DNA of 64,000 bases from NCBI GenBank assembly GCA_963920765.1, contig OY987245.1, forward strand, positions 6,464,727 through 6,528,726, given 5' to 3'. Source of the stretch: Ulota crispa. Lineage: Eukaryota > Streptophyta > Bryopsida > Orthotrichales > Orthotrichaceae. The notes beneath the pieces were generated by a model that was not told the origin of the DNA, searched no databases, and saw only the letters and a program-made list of their open reading frames with translations. This document shows positions 1-11,270 of this stretch, piece by piece. The position numbers and the translations under genes are program-made. Position 1 is the stretch's first letter. Each line of letters starts with the position of its first letter.

Positions 1-211
1 CCCTTGAACGTCACATAGGCTCTGGAGATACGGTACCAAATATGGTCGCAACCAATTTTTAAAAGTTTGAATCAGCTAGAAATTAAGTGTTACAACCATA
101 CATATTGAGGGTTGTATGATGGGGGGTGCATATACTTTTTTGGAAAGCCCTTAGAAAAGCTCAAATACATCCGTATATACAGCCGCAAAGGGCTTTTGTG
201 CTGTTCAAGGG
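1..211. mobile_element. MITE of the TTAA-flanked group (short type)
   Basis: The first bases, CCCTTGAAC, are the reverse complement of GTTCAAGGG at 203-211, which is followed by TTAA. The block therefore looks like a complete short inverted-repeat element whose left flank lies outside the window. Its right part (CGCAAAGGGCTT near 183) matches the right part of the element at 7109-7336. No coding potential. Confidence 0.55.
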
Positions 212-312
212 TTAAATGATCAAACAAGGAACAAGATCACCGCAAAAAATGAGCTAGAACTCCAACTCTCCAAAATTACAATAGTTTCAAATAATCTATT
301 ACAACAAGAATT

Positions 313-512
313 TTTGGAGGGCTTTGGAGGAATTTAGAGGGCTTGGAGAGCTTGGAGGGATTTGAATGGTTTTGGAGGGTTTGGAGGGTTTTGGAGGGTT
401 TGGAGGGTTTTTGGAGGGTTTTGGAGGGTTAGGAGGGTTTTTGGAGGGTTTTGAAGGGTTTGGAGGGTTTTGGAGGGTTTTGGATGGTTTTGGATGGTTT
501 TGGAGGGTTTTG
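313..512. repeat. G-rich tandem repeat, GGAGGGTTTT units
   Basis: About twenty imperfect 9-11 bp units of GGAGGGTTT or GGAGGGTTTT, with a few GGATGG variants. The plus strand has closely spaced G-runs that could form G-quadruplexes. It ends about 220 bp before the start codon of the first gene, so it lies in that gene's promoter or 5' leader region. Open frames across it are low-complexity by-products of the repeat. Confidence 0.85.
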
Positions 513-736
513 CTGTTTTGAATTTGAGGAAGACTCAATCCTTTCCTCGCACAGATTAGGGGTTGAAGGATTTTTCATCGCTCGTGCACGATTAAGTGCA
601 AATTTTAGACCAGCATCGGTGCACGGAGCAGACTACACAGACGGCGAAAGAAAGATATGGTGGAGTATTAGCGATGTAGCCTGCATTAGGGTTTCACTGT
701 AAATCCGGCTTTGTAAAATGGCTTGATTCAACCACA

Positions 737-3700
737 ATGGTGCATTCAAGCACGCAGCTGGCATTCTGCTGGCATTTCCAACAAGTTTTAGAGGATTCCC
801 TGTTGTTAGAAACCAAGGGTGGCGAAGAAAACAGTAGTGAATTCTACGAGTACAGTAAAATGAACCGGCGACAGAAATTCAAAGAACAAGGAGGACCTTC
901 GAGAGAATCGCTGCAACGGTCGCACATTTTCTCGATCCTTCGACTAGTTCCGGCGATTCCCGGTCTTGTGAGCTTCGTGGAGTCGGGGGTTGAGTTTCGG
1001 CATCACGGAAATCGGAAGACAGAATGTGAAGAAGAGAGGTCAGAGGAGCTTCTTCCTGTAGACGTGTTGTGGCCCCTATCTGCCGTTGCTGAGCTTGGAG
1101 AAGAGAAAATCTTTAGGGTGGATTGGAATGTCATTCCTGCCAGTGCAGATCCGTTGCGAGGGTTTGGATATAAGACACCAGCTTGTACAAAAGGGAAGAG
1201 ATCGCGTGGGAAGCAACCTCGTGAAGGAGGACACCATTGTCATGATGATGATGATCGAAGAGAGGGTAAACTAGTTCGTGGAGCTCGGAAGCGATCTCAG
1301 GTGGAGAGCATTGCAACCGCTCTCAAGGTGCTCAACCTTCCCGCAGGTATCTGTTCAACATCTAGAAGTTTAGGGTTTAGGGTTCATGCTCGTTGTGACA
1401 GGGGTTTAGGGTTTAGGAGATGTTGTTGAGGTGACGTAAGGTCGAGGATACTCTTTCTGCCACATCAAGCATTTTAAGCAAAATGTGTAGGAGTGAGAGA
1501 TCGCTGGATTATAGCTCACTGGAGGGATCGCTTCGGGTAATTCATGAACCAAACTCTCTTGCTTTTTCACTTGATTTTATGATGATTTTGTGTGCAATCA
1601 TTTAAAGCGGGACGTTGTAGAATACTATTGAAGGGCAGTAGACAGCTCTGTTTCCATTCAAAGAGGAGTGACCATAGCCAAGTCATGCTTACACCCTAAT
1701 TCTCAGTGCTAGTGCAAGAAGGCATGGTAGCTAAATAAACTATGTTTTGAGATCTTTATGTAAATAGAAAGCCTTCAACAAGGCGCACTTTTCTATACAT
1801 TGTAAACAAAATTTAAGTCCTGGACCATCTATTGGCTCATTTCAATCCCAAGCCTTCTTGCACTACCACAGATAAAGCCACTAATTGAAAGCCAACTGAG
1901 TATATAAAAAGAGATTAGTTGCTGTCTGTAACTTTTAATAGCTGCTGGGATTAGTATAGGACATGAGATCAGGTCCCTAATGATTTTGGAATTGTATTGA
2001 GAGAGGTTCTGGAGAATATTTTGCAGATAGTCAATCATTTTTCACTGATATGAAAGTATTTTCCCTTCTGCGCAGGTTCCATGGTAGTGGATTTTGGGAG
2101 TGGTTCTGGCGCTCTGTCTCTTCCTCTCGCTTGTCTATTCAAGGAATTCACCTTCGTATGCGTGGACTACAAGCCGGAGAGCTTAAGGCTGCTTGACCTG
2201 CGAGCGGAAGCAGCTAATTTGAACAATCTTACTACCTGGCAGGTATGTAACCGGCTATGCTACACCTCAAGCTGAAGTACATTTAACCCTCTCTAATTGC
2301 ACGCTTTGCATTCGCACATTCCCAGTACATCCTGAAAACCTGTCATGTATTGTATACATCTGATTGGACTACTTCCACATGTCAAGTTGTGTATTCATGT
2401 GAGAGGAGCTCATTTGTCCCCCAGGCTTTTAGAGAGGATTAAGTGTGCTCAGTAACGTCGTAGTTCTTCATCTGATGGATTTTATTTTATGGAAAATTTC
2501 ATGTATACCCCTGAAGTTTGCAATATTTGCATAGATACCCTGGTTTCTCAGAAATTACACAAATACCCTTGGTCCATAATTTTCAGGCGTTTGTTATATT
2601 GTGCATGCCAGGTCTTTCTCCCTTGTGTGCACGCTGCTTCTTTTCCGTTCTATTGCACTCCTTGTTTTAACATTGGTCATGAAAGAAGTAACGTGCATAA
2701 CAAAACAAACGCCTGGAACTTTTGGAACAAGGGTATTTGTGCAATTTCTGAAAAAGCAGGGGTATCTATGTAAATATTGCAAACTTCAGGGGTATCCATG
2801 AAATTTACCCTTTATTTTAATGCTTAGCCATTGCAAACCTTTCAAAGTCTGATACCGAGGATAGTATTTCGTGTTGCACAACTAAAATGGGGTACACCAA
2901 CATTGAGGGCGCTTGTAGATTACTTTATTCATGGTCTTAGACCTATCCTCTTTGGTCCGGTCTCCATTCAAATTTGTTCTTATCTTGCTTTGTGCTGAAC
3001 GAACCAATTGACAGGGTCGGATTGAAGACTTCATGGAGCCATTCGATGCGTGTGTGGCTCTGCATGCTTGTGGACATGCAACTGATCTTGCGCTCATGCA
3101 AGCTCTCAGATGGCGAGCAGGGTACGTTGTTTCTCCATGCTGTGTAGGAAAAATTCAGTTTGCAGTTGGATCGCCTTCCTTTATTGGAACCAGTCATGAT
3201 AATAATAGTTACACTCCTGAGAATTTAAGAACTGCAACTACCAAACACGGGTATATGTTTCCTAACCTCTTTAATTCTAAAAACACGAGTGTTCATTTAT
3301 CAACTCCTGTAGTTGTGAAAAACGACGACGTAGAGAAGCTCGAGTTTTGTGCTGGCACTCTTGTGGCGTCGTTGACAAAGTCAACGACTTTCAAGCAAGA
3401 TATAAATGAAAGTTTGTTTGAAACCATTAAATGTACAGATAATGGTACAGAGGTGCAATTAAACTTGCCTAGACAAACGTCAGGGGTTGGAGATTACTGT
3501 TTGACATATCCTAGGTCCCAGTGGCTACGATCTGTAATCACAACAGACGATTTTCTACTTCTGGCTCGAACAGCGGACTGGAGTAGCTATGATTATGGTA
3601 GTGAGACTAGTCGGTTGCACTCGCTTTGTAAAGTGATGGTAGAACTGGACAGGAACCAGGCATCGCAAGAGCTTGGCTACCGATGTAGCCTGCTCGCTTT

Positions 3701-3764
3701 AGCTGATCAAATGGCTGGTGCTGTTGGAGTAAGTCATATTCTTGTTGGCAAGCCCCCTCAATGA
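737..3764 (+). CDS. GSTCD-like methyltransferase-domain protein (3 exons)
   Basis: Proposed exons are 737-1346, 2076-2242 and 3015-3764. Donors are GCAG|GTATCT and GGCAG|GTATGT; acceptors are TGCGCAG and TTGACAG. Phases agree and give 508 residues. Exon 2 carries a class I methyltransferase SAM-binding motif, VVDFGSGSGALSLPLA (about residues 207-222), and an acidic strand end, FVCVDYKPES. Exon 3 carries DACVALHACGHATD followed by SPCCVGKIQF, and a late VELDRNQASQELGY. This order matches the methyltransferase part of glutathione S-transferase C-terminal domain-containing protein (GSTCD), a family conserved from animals to plants whose substrate is not established. The CC dipeptide resembles sites in some RNA or protein methylases. 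The N-terminal exon is less certain: the ATG at 737 is the first in frame after a stop near 700, but ATG 860 is also possible. Intron 2 contains a Mutator-like element. Confidence 0.82.
1369..1420 (+). repeat. Short interstitial telomere-like blocks in intron 1
   Basis: GTTTAGGGTTTAGGGTT at about 1370-1386 and GGTTTAGGGTTTAGG at about 1403-1418 are plant-type telomere repeats (TTTAGGG). They lie just downstream of the exon 1 donor. Such telo-boxes are known near 5' ends of plant genes for growth and translation, where they can bind TRB or AP2-type factors. A regulatory role here is inferred only from position. Confidence 0.6.
2490..2810. mobile_element. Mutator-like MITE with 9-bp target duplication
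   Basis: The ends (about GGAAAATTTCATG / CATGAAATTTACCC) form inverted repeats of some 90 bp that include CCCCTGAAGTTTGCAATATT. The element is flanked by perfect 9-bp direct repeats TTTATTTTA at 2481-2489 and 2811-2819. A 9-bp TSD with long terminal inverted repeats is typical of Mutator-like elements. It lies wholly inside intron 2 of the GSTCD-like gene. Related copies are at 11271-11633 and 45749-46183. Confidence 0.8.
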
Positions 3765-4470
3765 ATGCTCACTATCTCTAGTTTAGAGAGCAATTGTTCT
3801 CGTTATTTGTGCATTACTTGAGTTGTGTGCATCTTTCTTTCATGTTTGTTGAAAAAGTTGTCGAAGAAACTAGTTGGGAAGAACTTGAAGAGGCTTCGTG
3901 GATGTCTGTTTTGTGATTACTTCTTTATTGACCTCTTGGATTGCTACTTGTCTCTTCGAAGAAACTCAGATATGACATGTTTATGGTCATGCAAACAAGT
4001 TGCCAAAAACTAGCTTGCATATATAGGTGGAAGGTCATGCCTACACGCGTGTCCATCAACGTGGCTAGATTTAGCAAAATTTGTACCATTTTTTAATTTA
4101 GTTTTTCTGTACATGAGCAGTGTATTTAGCCACTTGAATTAATTATAAAAATCACGTTTGGGATCACTGGCTTGAACCTTGCACATGGACAGATTGCGTT
4201 TTGACAGAGTTCTGGTGGGTTAATTTGGTGGGGGCATTGTAGCCATGCCACACTAGAATTGGTCACAATGATAAGTGTTTTTCGACTTTGGAAAACTCAA
4301 ATTTTTAAAGTTCAGTTCCTTTTGCAGAGAACTCGTTTAAACATTAATTCCAATTGTCAATCAGGGCAATGCCCGACGACAAAGGTGTTGCCCAACGTAA
4401 ATCACGAGCAAGAAAGGATGATAAATTGAGGATGAGAGTTGAAGTTGGATGAGAAATCTGTAATGCCCGA
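3765..4470. other. 3' flank of the GSTCD-like gene, no gene seen
   Basis: AT-rich sequence after the stop codon, presumably 3' UTR and intergenic spacer. No open frame with protein-like composition, tRNA fold or repeat element was recognised. Confidence 0.5.
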
Positions 4471-4474
4471 TTAT

Positions 4475-5403
4475 CCCCTAAAGGATTGAGCCAAATTTTT
4501 AGTGAAAATCACTCAAAATTGCCACTTTTGGGGGGTTAGTAAGAAGGTAATTTTTTTCTGAAAATTTGGGAAATCCAACTATAGAATCTTGCCCTAGATT
4601 GGATTAGGTACTTGTGGAAAAAAAATCAGGTCATTCCGGATGGACATGAGTGAGATATTTACATCTAAAGTGAAAAGAAGAGTTTTTTTTCATGCTGCCC
4701 CAAAATTTCAGAAGCCTTTGACCATTCTTACATGAACATAATTGCTCTATGCAACTTTGCGCTTTGTTTTTCCCATGTAGGAGATCAAGTTAGCTATGTG
4801 TGGGAGAATTTTCAAATCAATTGAAACTACACAACACATAGGAAAAATTAGTATGTAAAAAGAAGTAGAGAATGAGTCAAATCACTAAATTGTTAAGAAT
4901 TTAATTATGGAAATGAAAAATGCAAATCCCAACGGTTATAATGTTATGATAACAATCTACATCTTTTGGTTTTGTTTTTTCTCCAAAATAATAAAAATTG
5001 AGTAAAATAAAGGACATGAAAATTTATTTTAGAGTAGAGATTCCATAACTACCCGCAAACAAAAACTCCTCATAACTTTCATGTCATTGATTGAAATTCA
5101 ATAATTCAAATCTTCTCACCTATAAAAAAATCTAAAGAACCAATTTCAAATTTTAATTTAAAAAAAATTAATTTGTAAAGAAGTTTTTGGGCTGCCCAGG
5201 CGGGCAGTCCTCCCTTGCTTTTCAGATTTTCATGCATAACTTCTTCAATAATTGTCGGAATGAGGAAAAAATTAGATGCCCGGGTAGATCTTTGAATTCC
5301 CCACTTTCAATAAAAGTTTCAAAAAATCACACAAAGTAGCTTATCCAAAGGTACATGCCTGAACTCCCACTTGTCCCCTAAAGGGACAACAGTCCTTTAG
5401 GGG
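4475..5403. mobile_element. TTAA-group element, 930-bp type
   Basis: Begins CCCCTAAAGGATTGAGCC and ends AGTCCTTTAGGGG. It is flanked by TTAT on both sides (4471-4474 and 5404-5407). Internal sequence matches the copies at 33615-34546, 38168-39089 and 59109-61070. A shared internal signature is GGGCTGCCCAGGCGGGCAG. No transposase frame is visible, so it is non-autonomous. Confidence 0.75.
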
Positions 5404-5407
5404 TTAT

Positions 5408-7108
5408 GTAGGAAAACCCGCAAAATTGAGCATTATGCCGCAAAAGCCTCCCAAAAATTGAATGGGGAGTTTTCTGGGAGTGATTTATGTTGTTTTTTTA
5501 GCACACTTCCATGCATGGCTTTGTAACTTTTTTTTGTTATTTTTGTAATTTTCTAATTTAGATGCAACACGAAAGTTGGCACTTACTACAAGCAAAGTTT
5601 TGGCAACAGAGGATGGCTATTCTACATGTGTATTTTTTTACGTATGCAAAGTCCACAAACATAAAACTTGCCCAATAAATATTGAGTGGATGGACCATGT
5701 AACTACCAATTTAGGATATCACAAAACAGAATTTATTACATTGTATGTAAAAGATTTCATGTCATATCATTTTCCCACTCTATTTTGAGTCTCAATCAAT
5801 CTCTCCTTTACGAAGTAAAATGAAGGAATTCAGTTGCTGTAACTATCTCTAATGGATTCTCAATTCACTACTACGGTAGTCGCTCTAAAACCGTCACTTT
5901 AAGGGCTGTTCTGGATTTTCAGGGGCTTTTCAAGACGTGAAGATTTTCTGCCTAATTTTTTGTGAAAAAGAAATGGATGCAAAATGTAACCCATTTTTTT
6001 TCATATTTTTTGAAGCATTATTGAATTGTTGATGAATTTTCAAATTTGTTTGTAGTAGACACCTATTTGTGATTCTAGGTCTCTCATAAAGCGTTCTCCT
6101 GCAACTTGTAAAGAGATCAAGTGAATAGAGGAGTATGATTGGCTCTTGCAGTAGAATACACCTTTTCTTTTAAGATTAAGAAGGGTCCATTCAAGAACCA
6201 CCTCACATCCATTCTTGGACTACCTATGGAACACTTTAAATGTGAGGGTCGTAATTAGAGCATACTACCTTAGAGCTTAATTGTATTCAAAAGCAAATTT
6301 ATCATATCATTTTGGGTCAAAGAAAGAATCTAAAAAGTCCATATCATGGCCCTAGCTACAATTGTAAAGACCATTTCAATACATCCTAAAGTTCCCTTTG
6401 TAACCTTTTAGAAGTATGATACTAAATTTGAGGTTATTTTAAGTAAATTGGACAAAATACCTCTACTTTCTATCATTCCTTTGGTACATATGCATGTTAT
6501 ATATAATTATGTGAGGCTACAGTACAGGGTAATTAGTATATTTAATACAAGTTCTTTATAGATGTTTGGATTCATCTTTAGGTTGTGACAATTTCAAAGC
6601 AAAGCATCTATCCAATTAATTAGTAGATCTTTATTCAATAATTTTAAACACTCACTATACAATGTGCAACACCAAGCCAGCGAAGTGAAATCAAAGCATA
6701 AATTTAGATAATTCAAAAATGAATTGTGACCAATCCCTTAGAAATAGCTTTTTTAGATGATGGTTCCTTTATCAAGTTTATCCAATTCTTTCTCAAGTTC
6801 AAATGAAATCTCATCTAAATTTGGTTGAATTGAACTAAAGTAATGCATAAAATATCACATAAGAAAGGTGGATTTTTTGTTTCTAGAATCTTTAAACTTT
6901 TGCATACAATATTCAATGCTATTTCTAAACTTCACCATAGTCTAAAAAACCTCAACTCATTGACAAAAAATCATGGTTGTCAAGTAAATTTGCTCAATTT
7001 CAAATCAATTCAGTTGTAAAAAATTCAGTCAAAATGTGGATAGAGAAATGTTTTCCACTACGGATATAGTAAGGTTGGATCACTGGTAAATTACCAAAAT
7101 TTCTTTAA
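5408..7108. other. Gene-free AT-rich stretch with one diverged repeat
   Basis: No coding region seen. Around 5868-6160 the sequence aligns by eye with the last 260 bp of the window (shared GGATGCAAAATGTAAC-like and CACCTATTTGTGA-like stretches), so it is a decayed copy of the repeat beginning at 63743. The rest shows no recognisable structure. Confidence 0.45.
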
Positions 7109-7336
7109 CCCCTAAACGTTAGGGGGGCACAGTAGATAAGTTGTCACATATCTCTAACATTTGCTACCAACAAGAAATTTGAACTTGGGATTTCAAATAG
7201 CTCACTGGAACCGCGTTTGTCAATATTCCAACTTCATTGTTGATTTCAAATATAGTATAGGTGTGGATCCATTCCAAATACAAGAGAAATGACCCGTATT
7301 GTACTAGTCGCAAAGGGCTTCTCTGATGTTTAAGGG
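7109..7336. mobile_element. TTAA-group MITE, short type
   Basis: Flanked by TTAA (7105-7108 and 7337-7340). Ends are CCCCTAAACG and TTTAAGGG. The inner part (AATAGCTCACTGGAA, GTGTGGATCCATTCC) matches a decayed copy at about 19120-19340. The right end matches 183-211. Confidence 0.65.
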
Positions 7337-7443
7337 TTAAGGCCATGATTGTGTGTTTGGTGGGGTTTAATTTTAATCATTCGTATAAGATTTTTTCTAA
7401 ATTGAAATCAAGTCCAAAAATGACATTGGAATATTGTGCAGTA

Positions 7444-7768
7444 AGGTAGGAGGCTCATAAACTGTCCAGGCTCTAAAATCACTCACCTTCTCAAATGTAC
7501 ATTTTCTGGACATGCTGTTTTTCATATGTTTCCAAAATGTGAAAACGGTGTATATTTGAGGAAGTGTGCGATTTTAGAGCCTTATGCCACTTCAGCTTCA
7601 AATTTTCATAACTAATTCCACAAATCTCCAAAAAATATGAATCTTTTTGGGTTAGATGCCAATTCTTCTTGCCGCTCAAGGAAAATCTACTGATTTTTTT
7701 TCAAGAAGTTCCACCTCCCCAAAATTCAGTCTCAACCCTTAGGTGGTCGGTTTATGAGCCTCCTACCT
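7444..7768. mobile_element. TA-flanked MITE, GGCTCATAAAC type
   Basis: Inverted ends AGGTAGGAGGCTCATAAAC / GTTTATGAGCCTCCTACCT, except for a few mismatches, with TA at both flanks (7442-7443, 7769-7770). A TA duplication suggests Tc1/mariner (Stowaway-like) mobilisation. Copies are at 29496-29817, 57860-58449 and from 63743. Open frames inside are incidental. Confidence 0.78.
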
Positions 7769-7783
7769 TACACAAAAGTTGTA

Positions 7784-8104
7784 AGGTAGGAACACCCATA
7801 AGCGTCAGTGTTCCCCATAACTGTCACTTCTGAAATCTTGGAAAATCTGTGGAAATGAATAAATATAATGACAAAAATGTACATGTAAACTTGAATTCTT
7901 AAAATTGATTATGGGTGCAATGGCAGTTTGCTCTTTAAAAATTCATACAACTTATTCTTACAGTATCCAAATACTACATTCGAAAGTACAAACTCACTAT
8001 TTTTCTGTTCTTAATAGGATCCTATAGTTTGTTAGTTGTTTATTAACAGTCATCATGTTCAAACCCCAAACCCCTTAGTTTGACGTTTATGGGTGCTCCT
8101 ACCT
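7784..8104 (-). mobile_element. TA-flanked MITE, GAGCACCCATAA type
   Basis: Inverted ends AGGTAGGAACACCCATAA / TTATGGGTGCTCCTACCT with TA on each side (7782-7783, 8105-8106). It lies about 220 bp upstream of the start codon of the chloroplast-protein gene. A second copy in the opposite orientation sits in that gene's intron (9144-9459). Other copies are at 26012-26450 and 50323-50635. Confidence 0.8.
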
Positions 8105-8323
8105 TAGGAGTTCAAAGCAAATTGGGAGATGTTTGTAAAGTTGTGGTCCTATGAGAATCAACGTATCAGTATTCATCCACGGATGGATGAACCCGAGCTC
8201 ATTCATCGGAGTCGAGGCTCCAGCAACGCTTCTCTCCCCCAACCCAGCAACGGTGATCTCTAGACTTCCTCGTCCTCGCCACCGCTGCTGCGCTCTTGCA
8301 CCATCACTACTGCTTCTATCGCT

Positions 8324-9939
8324 ATGGCAGCCATGGCCACCGCCGCTGCTGCAACAACAGCCATGACCCACAGCCTCGCTGCTCCTGCTGCAGCCACCGC
8401 ATCGCCTCGACCTCTCTCATCGCTCTCTCCATTCAGGCCTCACACGCAATCCAGTCGCCGTTTGGGGTCGCTGCACGTCGCCTTCGCCCGAAATGTGCCC
8501 GCGGAGCGCAGGACCGTCAAGGTGGCCGCTCCGGAGCCCGAGATGTCGTCCGCGGAGCTCAGGGCGTACGAGGAATCCTGCTCCAAGCTGCAAGGCACCG
8601 CGCCCGATTTCTGGGAGGGCGAGTTCTGGAACCCGCTCGGATTCACCGTCAAGTACATGTGGGCCTTCGGCGTCGCCGTTGCGGTATTCCTCGCCTCCTC
8701 TTTAGGGTTTTATCGTTTTAAAACCAATTTAGAGCATTCTGAAGGAATAACTTGACAATGTTTTTGAGAATTTCGAGAGTACTATGACGTGCCGAATTTT
8801 GCATGTCCCTCTGCGTTCGGTCACCTGAATTTGTCCAATTACCTTAACAAAATCTATATTACTTGTTGTTTTAGGGAAACGCAATTACAAACCTTTGCGT
8901 CGTAAGAAGAAATTTTTATCAGAAACAGAGTAGTGCTCGTTTTATTTGCAACTTAATCTGTATAAGTTTGCATCCTGTCGTTGTTACCAGGATTTCTTAC
9001 CAGCATGATGCCAGCAGAGAATTGGAGAGTGCATACCGCATCCTCATTTAAATTTCACACGGAGTTGAGATGGAATAGTTGCTCAAGCTCCGTCTGGAGC
9101 TTATAACCTGAATTTTGATCATTATGGAGTTGCATGTTATATAAGGTAGCAGCACCCATAACCGTGAAATTAGGGGTTTTGAACATGATGATTATTATTA
9201 AACATCTAGCAAATTATAGGATCCTATTAGTAAGAGAAAAATGGTGAGTTTGCACTATTATTTGGATACTGTGAGATTAAGTTGTGAATTTGTAAAGAGC
9301 CGACTGCAGTTGCACCTAATATCAACACCAAGGTAACACTAAGATGTAATTACAAGGATGTACAACACGTGAACATGACACCTATTCACTTCCACACATT
9401 TTCCAAGATTTTAGAGGTGATGTTTATGGGTACAGTGATGGTTATGGGTGTTGCTACCTGATGGAGTGTATCTGGACATTGTACGACATACAACTCCATA
9501 TTGATCGAAAATCACGTTTTGCCTTCTCGTTCGTTCAGTATTCTAGACGAAGTTCGCTATAAAGAAAACATAAACGCCCTAATTTTCTTTGGACGTTTTG
9601 AGGCTCTGCTTTTTGTGCGGATAAGTTTTATGTAAGAAACTTAACCAATTCGCATGAGTGTGCTCTCTTTGCGAGGTTACTTAGAAGAGCAATCAGTTTG
9701 GCTATTACGAGAGCCAAATTCTCTTGAGATTTCAGTGTTTTTTTCAGTCAATGCATGATGATTTCTTATGAAATTTTGATTTTGATTTATTGCAGATAGT
9801 AGGCTGTCTGACGGCAGTGCGAACGTACAACTTGGGAGCCACGGACTTCAAGAACACCGAGGTGTTCAAAGAGGCGATTGAGTTCCAAGCGGGAGACGCT
9901 GAGCGTTCAGGTTTGCCAGCATTCGAGGAGGCGCCTTGA
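8324..9939 (+). CDS. Small chloroplast-targeted single-helix membrane protein (2 exons)
   Basis: Exons 8324-8683 and 9796-9939 are joined in phase 0 (GTTGCG|GTATTC ... TTATTGCAG|ATAGTA) to give 167 residues. The first 65 or so residues are rich in Ala, Ser, Thr, Pro and Arg with few acids, as in a chloroplast transit peptide. The mature part starts with an acidic stretch (EPEMSSAELRAYEESC), then a Trp-rich FWEGEFWNPLGF. One hydrophobic segment spans the splice junction (YMWAFGVAVA-IVGCLTAV, about residues 111-128). It ends with YNLGATDFKNTEVFKEAI. The layout recalls a conserved family of small thylakoid-associated plant proteins (Arabidopsis At1g64355-like), but that match is from memory and the function is not assigned. 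Two start codons (8324, 8336) are in frame; the first is chosen. Exon 1 is markedly GC-rich against its surroundings. Confidence 0.82.
9144..9459 (+). mobile_element. TA-flanked MITE inside an intron, GAGCACCCATAA type
   Basis: Ends AGGTAGCAGCACCCATAA / TTATGGGTGTTGCTACCT. TA at the left flank and GA (mutated) at the right. It lies in the single intron of the chloroplast-protein gene. It is inverted relative to the copy at 7784-8104, so exon 1 is bracketed by an inverted repeat. Confidence 0.75.
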
Positions 9940-10865
9940 GGCGTTTGAGAATTAATTCTCTGTATAACGATGTTCAGATGTAGAGAGAGTGTATTTAGTT
10001 ATACTTGGAGTTACTGCGCTTGGAAACCCCTCCCTCATTACCGCAACCTAGGGGGTATGATGATAAATTAGCTTTCATTCTGTCTAGTATATTGCAGACT
10101 TGGTTCGGAGGGATTTACATTGGTTTTGACGTAGAAAAAATGTTGAGGGTATTGTGATCCGTCCAATCGGCCTTGAAAAGGCTGGTTATGATCGGTTCCA
10201 AACAGGCTTGTTTGTTGATACCATTATTCATATTTATGATTTTCGCTTAGTACGGAAATTTTGAGATTTTTGCTGGATTATCTAAAAAAGCTCATTCATG
10301 CTGAGCTAAAGGTTCTACACTTTTACACCCTTTCAAGGTCACCGCTTTGAAACGAATGTCGTGTACATGAGCTTCCACGAGTCCTGGACTTTCTAGTTGG
10401 CCAAGCTCTCTCGTGTGTGCCCTTTTTATCGACTATAGGAACGAGGGTTGTAAAGCTGTTTAGTGGTAGTCACGGTTGGTCTGAGATTCAGATTTCCGTG
10501 AAGATTGAGAAAAGGTAGAGTGAAAGTACGAGCCAATATGATGGGAGTAGCAATACGAGATGAACCCAGAATTACGAGAAGTAAAAGTTTTCTCACGAAA
10601 TCCCAAAAGATGTCATTTCTCCACGTTTGGGCAAGGATAAAAAAAATTCTCAATCCTCATGAAAAATCTCTCGCACAAGTCGCAGACTGACAGCTACGTC
10701 GGTTTCCGTGAAGATTGCTAATAATCAAAAAACAAACGGTGACTACCGCTTTTATGTGATTGTTCAGAAGGAAAATTGTGCAATGCTACAGAAACCTTGG
10801 AAAAGTTCCATTTATAATATGCGTAATGGACATGTGAGATATCGAAAGCTTCTGCTCCAGAAGCA

Positions 10866-10939
10866 GCCTAATTAGCTCAGCTGGTTAGAGCGTCGTGCTA
10901 ATAACGCGAAGGTCACAGGTTCGAGACCTGTATTGGGCA
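10866..10939 (+). tRNA. tRNA-Ile (anticodon AAU), no intron
   Basis: A full cloverleaf can be drawn. The acceptor stem is GCCTAAT (10866-10872) paired with ATTGGGC (10932-10938). The D arm is GCTCAGCTGGTTAGAGC. The anticodon stem TCGTG/CGCGA holds the loop CTAATAA, anticodon AAT. The variable loop is AGGTC. The T arm is ACAGG-TTCGAGA-CCTGT. A discriminator A follows, with no encoded CCA, as expected for a nuclear gene. A-box and B-box promoter elements are the D and T arms themselves. AAU (read as IAU) is the standard eukaryotic isoleucine acceptor. Confidence 0.93.
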
Positions 10940-10946
10940 ATTTCGA

Positions 10947-10959
10947 TTTTTGATTTTTT
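10947..10959 (+). terminator. RNA polymerase III terminator of tRNA-Ile
   Basis: Runs of five T (10947-10951) and six T (10954-10959) start 8 bases after the tRNA end, the usual Pol III stop signal. Confidence 0.7.
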
Positions 10960-10998
10960 ACATGCTTCCGGAGCTTGCACGTTTGGAATTGTTTTTTT

Positions 10999-11262
10999 GG
11001 TCGTGGAAGTAATTTTTTGGTCGTGGAAGTAATTTTTTGGTCGTGGAAGTAATTTTTTGGTCGTGGAAGTAATTTTTTGGTCGTGGAAGTAATTTTTTGG
11101 TCGTGGAAGTAATTTTTTGGTCGTGGAAGTAATTTTTTGGTCGTGGAAGTAATTTTTTGGTCGTGGAAGTAATTTTTTGGTCGTGGAAGTAATTTTTTGG
11201 TCGTGGAAGTAATTTTTTGGTCGTGGAAGTAATTTTTTGGTCGTGGAAGTAATTTTTTGGTC
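10999..11262. repeat. 20-bp tandem repeat, 13 perfect units
   Basis: The unit TCGTGGAAGTAATTTTTTGG repeats from 11001 to 11260 with no visible differences, implying recent expansion or homogenisation. A 20-bp unit is not a multiple of three, yet the minus strand stays open, so long low-complexity frames arise. These are not taken as genes. A diverged continuation (TCTTGGAAGT units) appears at 11634-11768 beyond an inserted element. Confidence 0.95.
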
Positions 11263-11270
11263 TTTGGAAG

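Noticed and set aside
451..702. Short plus-strand frame in the G-rich repeat
   Set aside because: Low-complexity GFGGF repeats from the GGAGGGTTT units.
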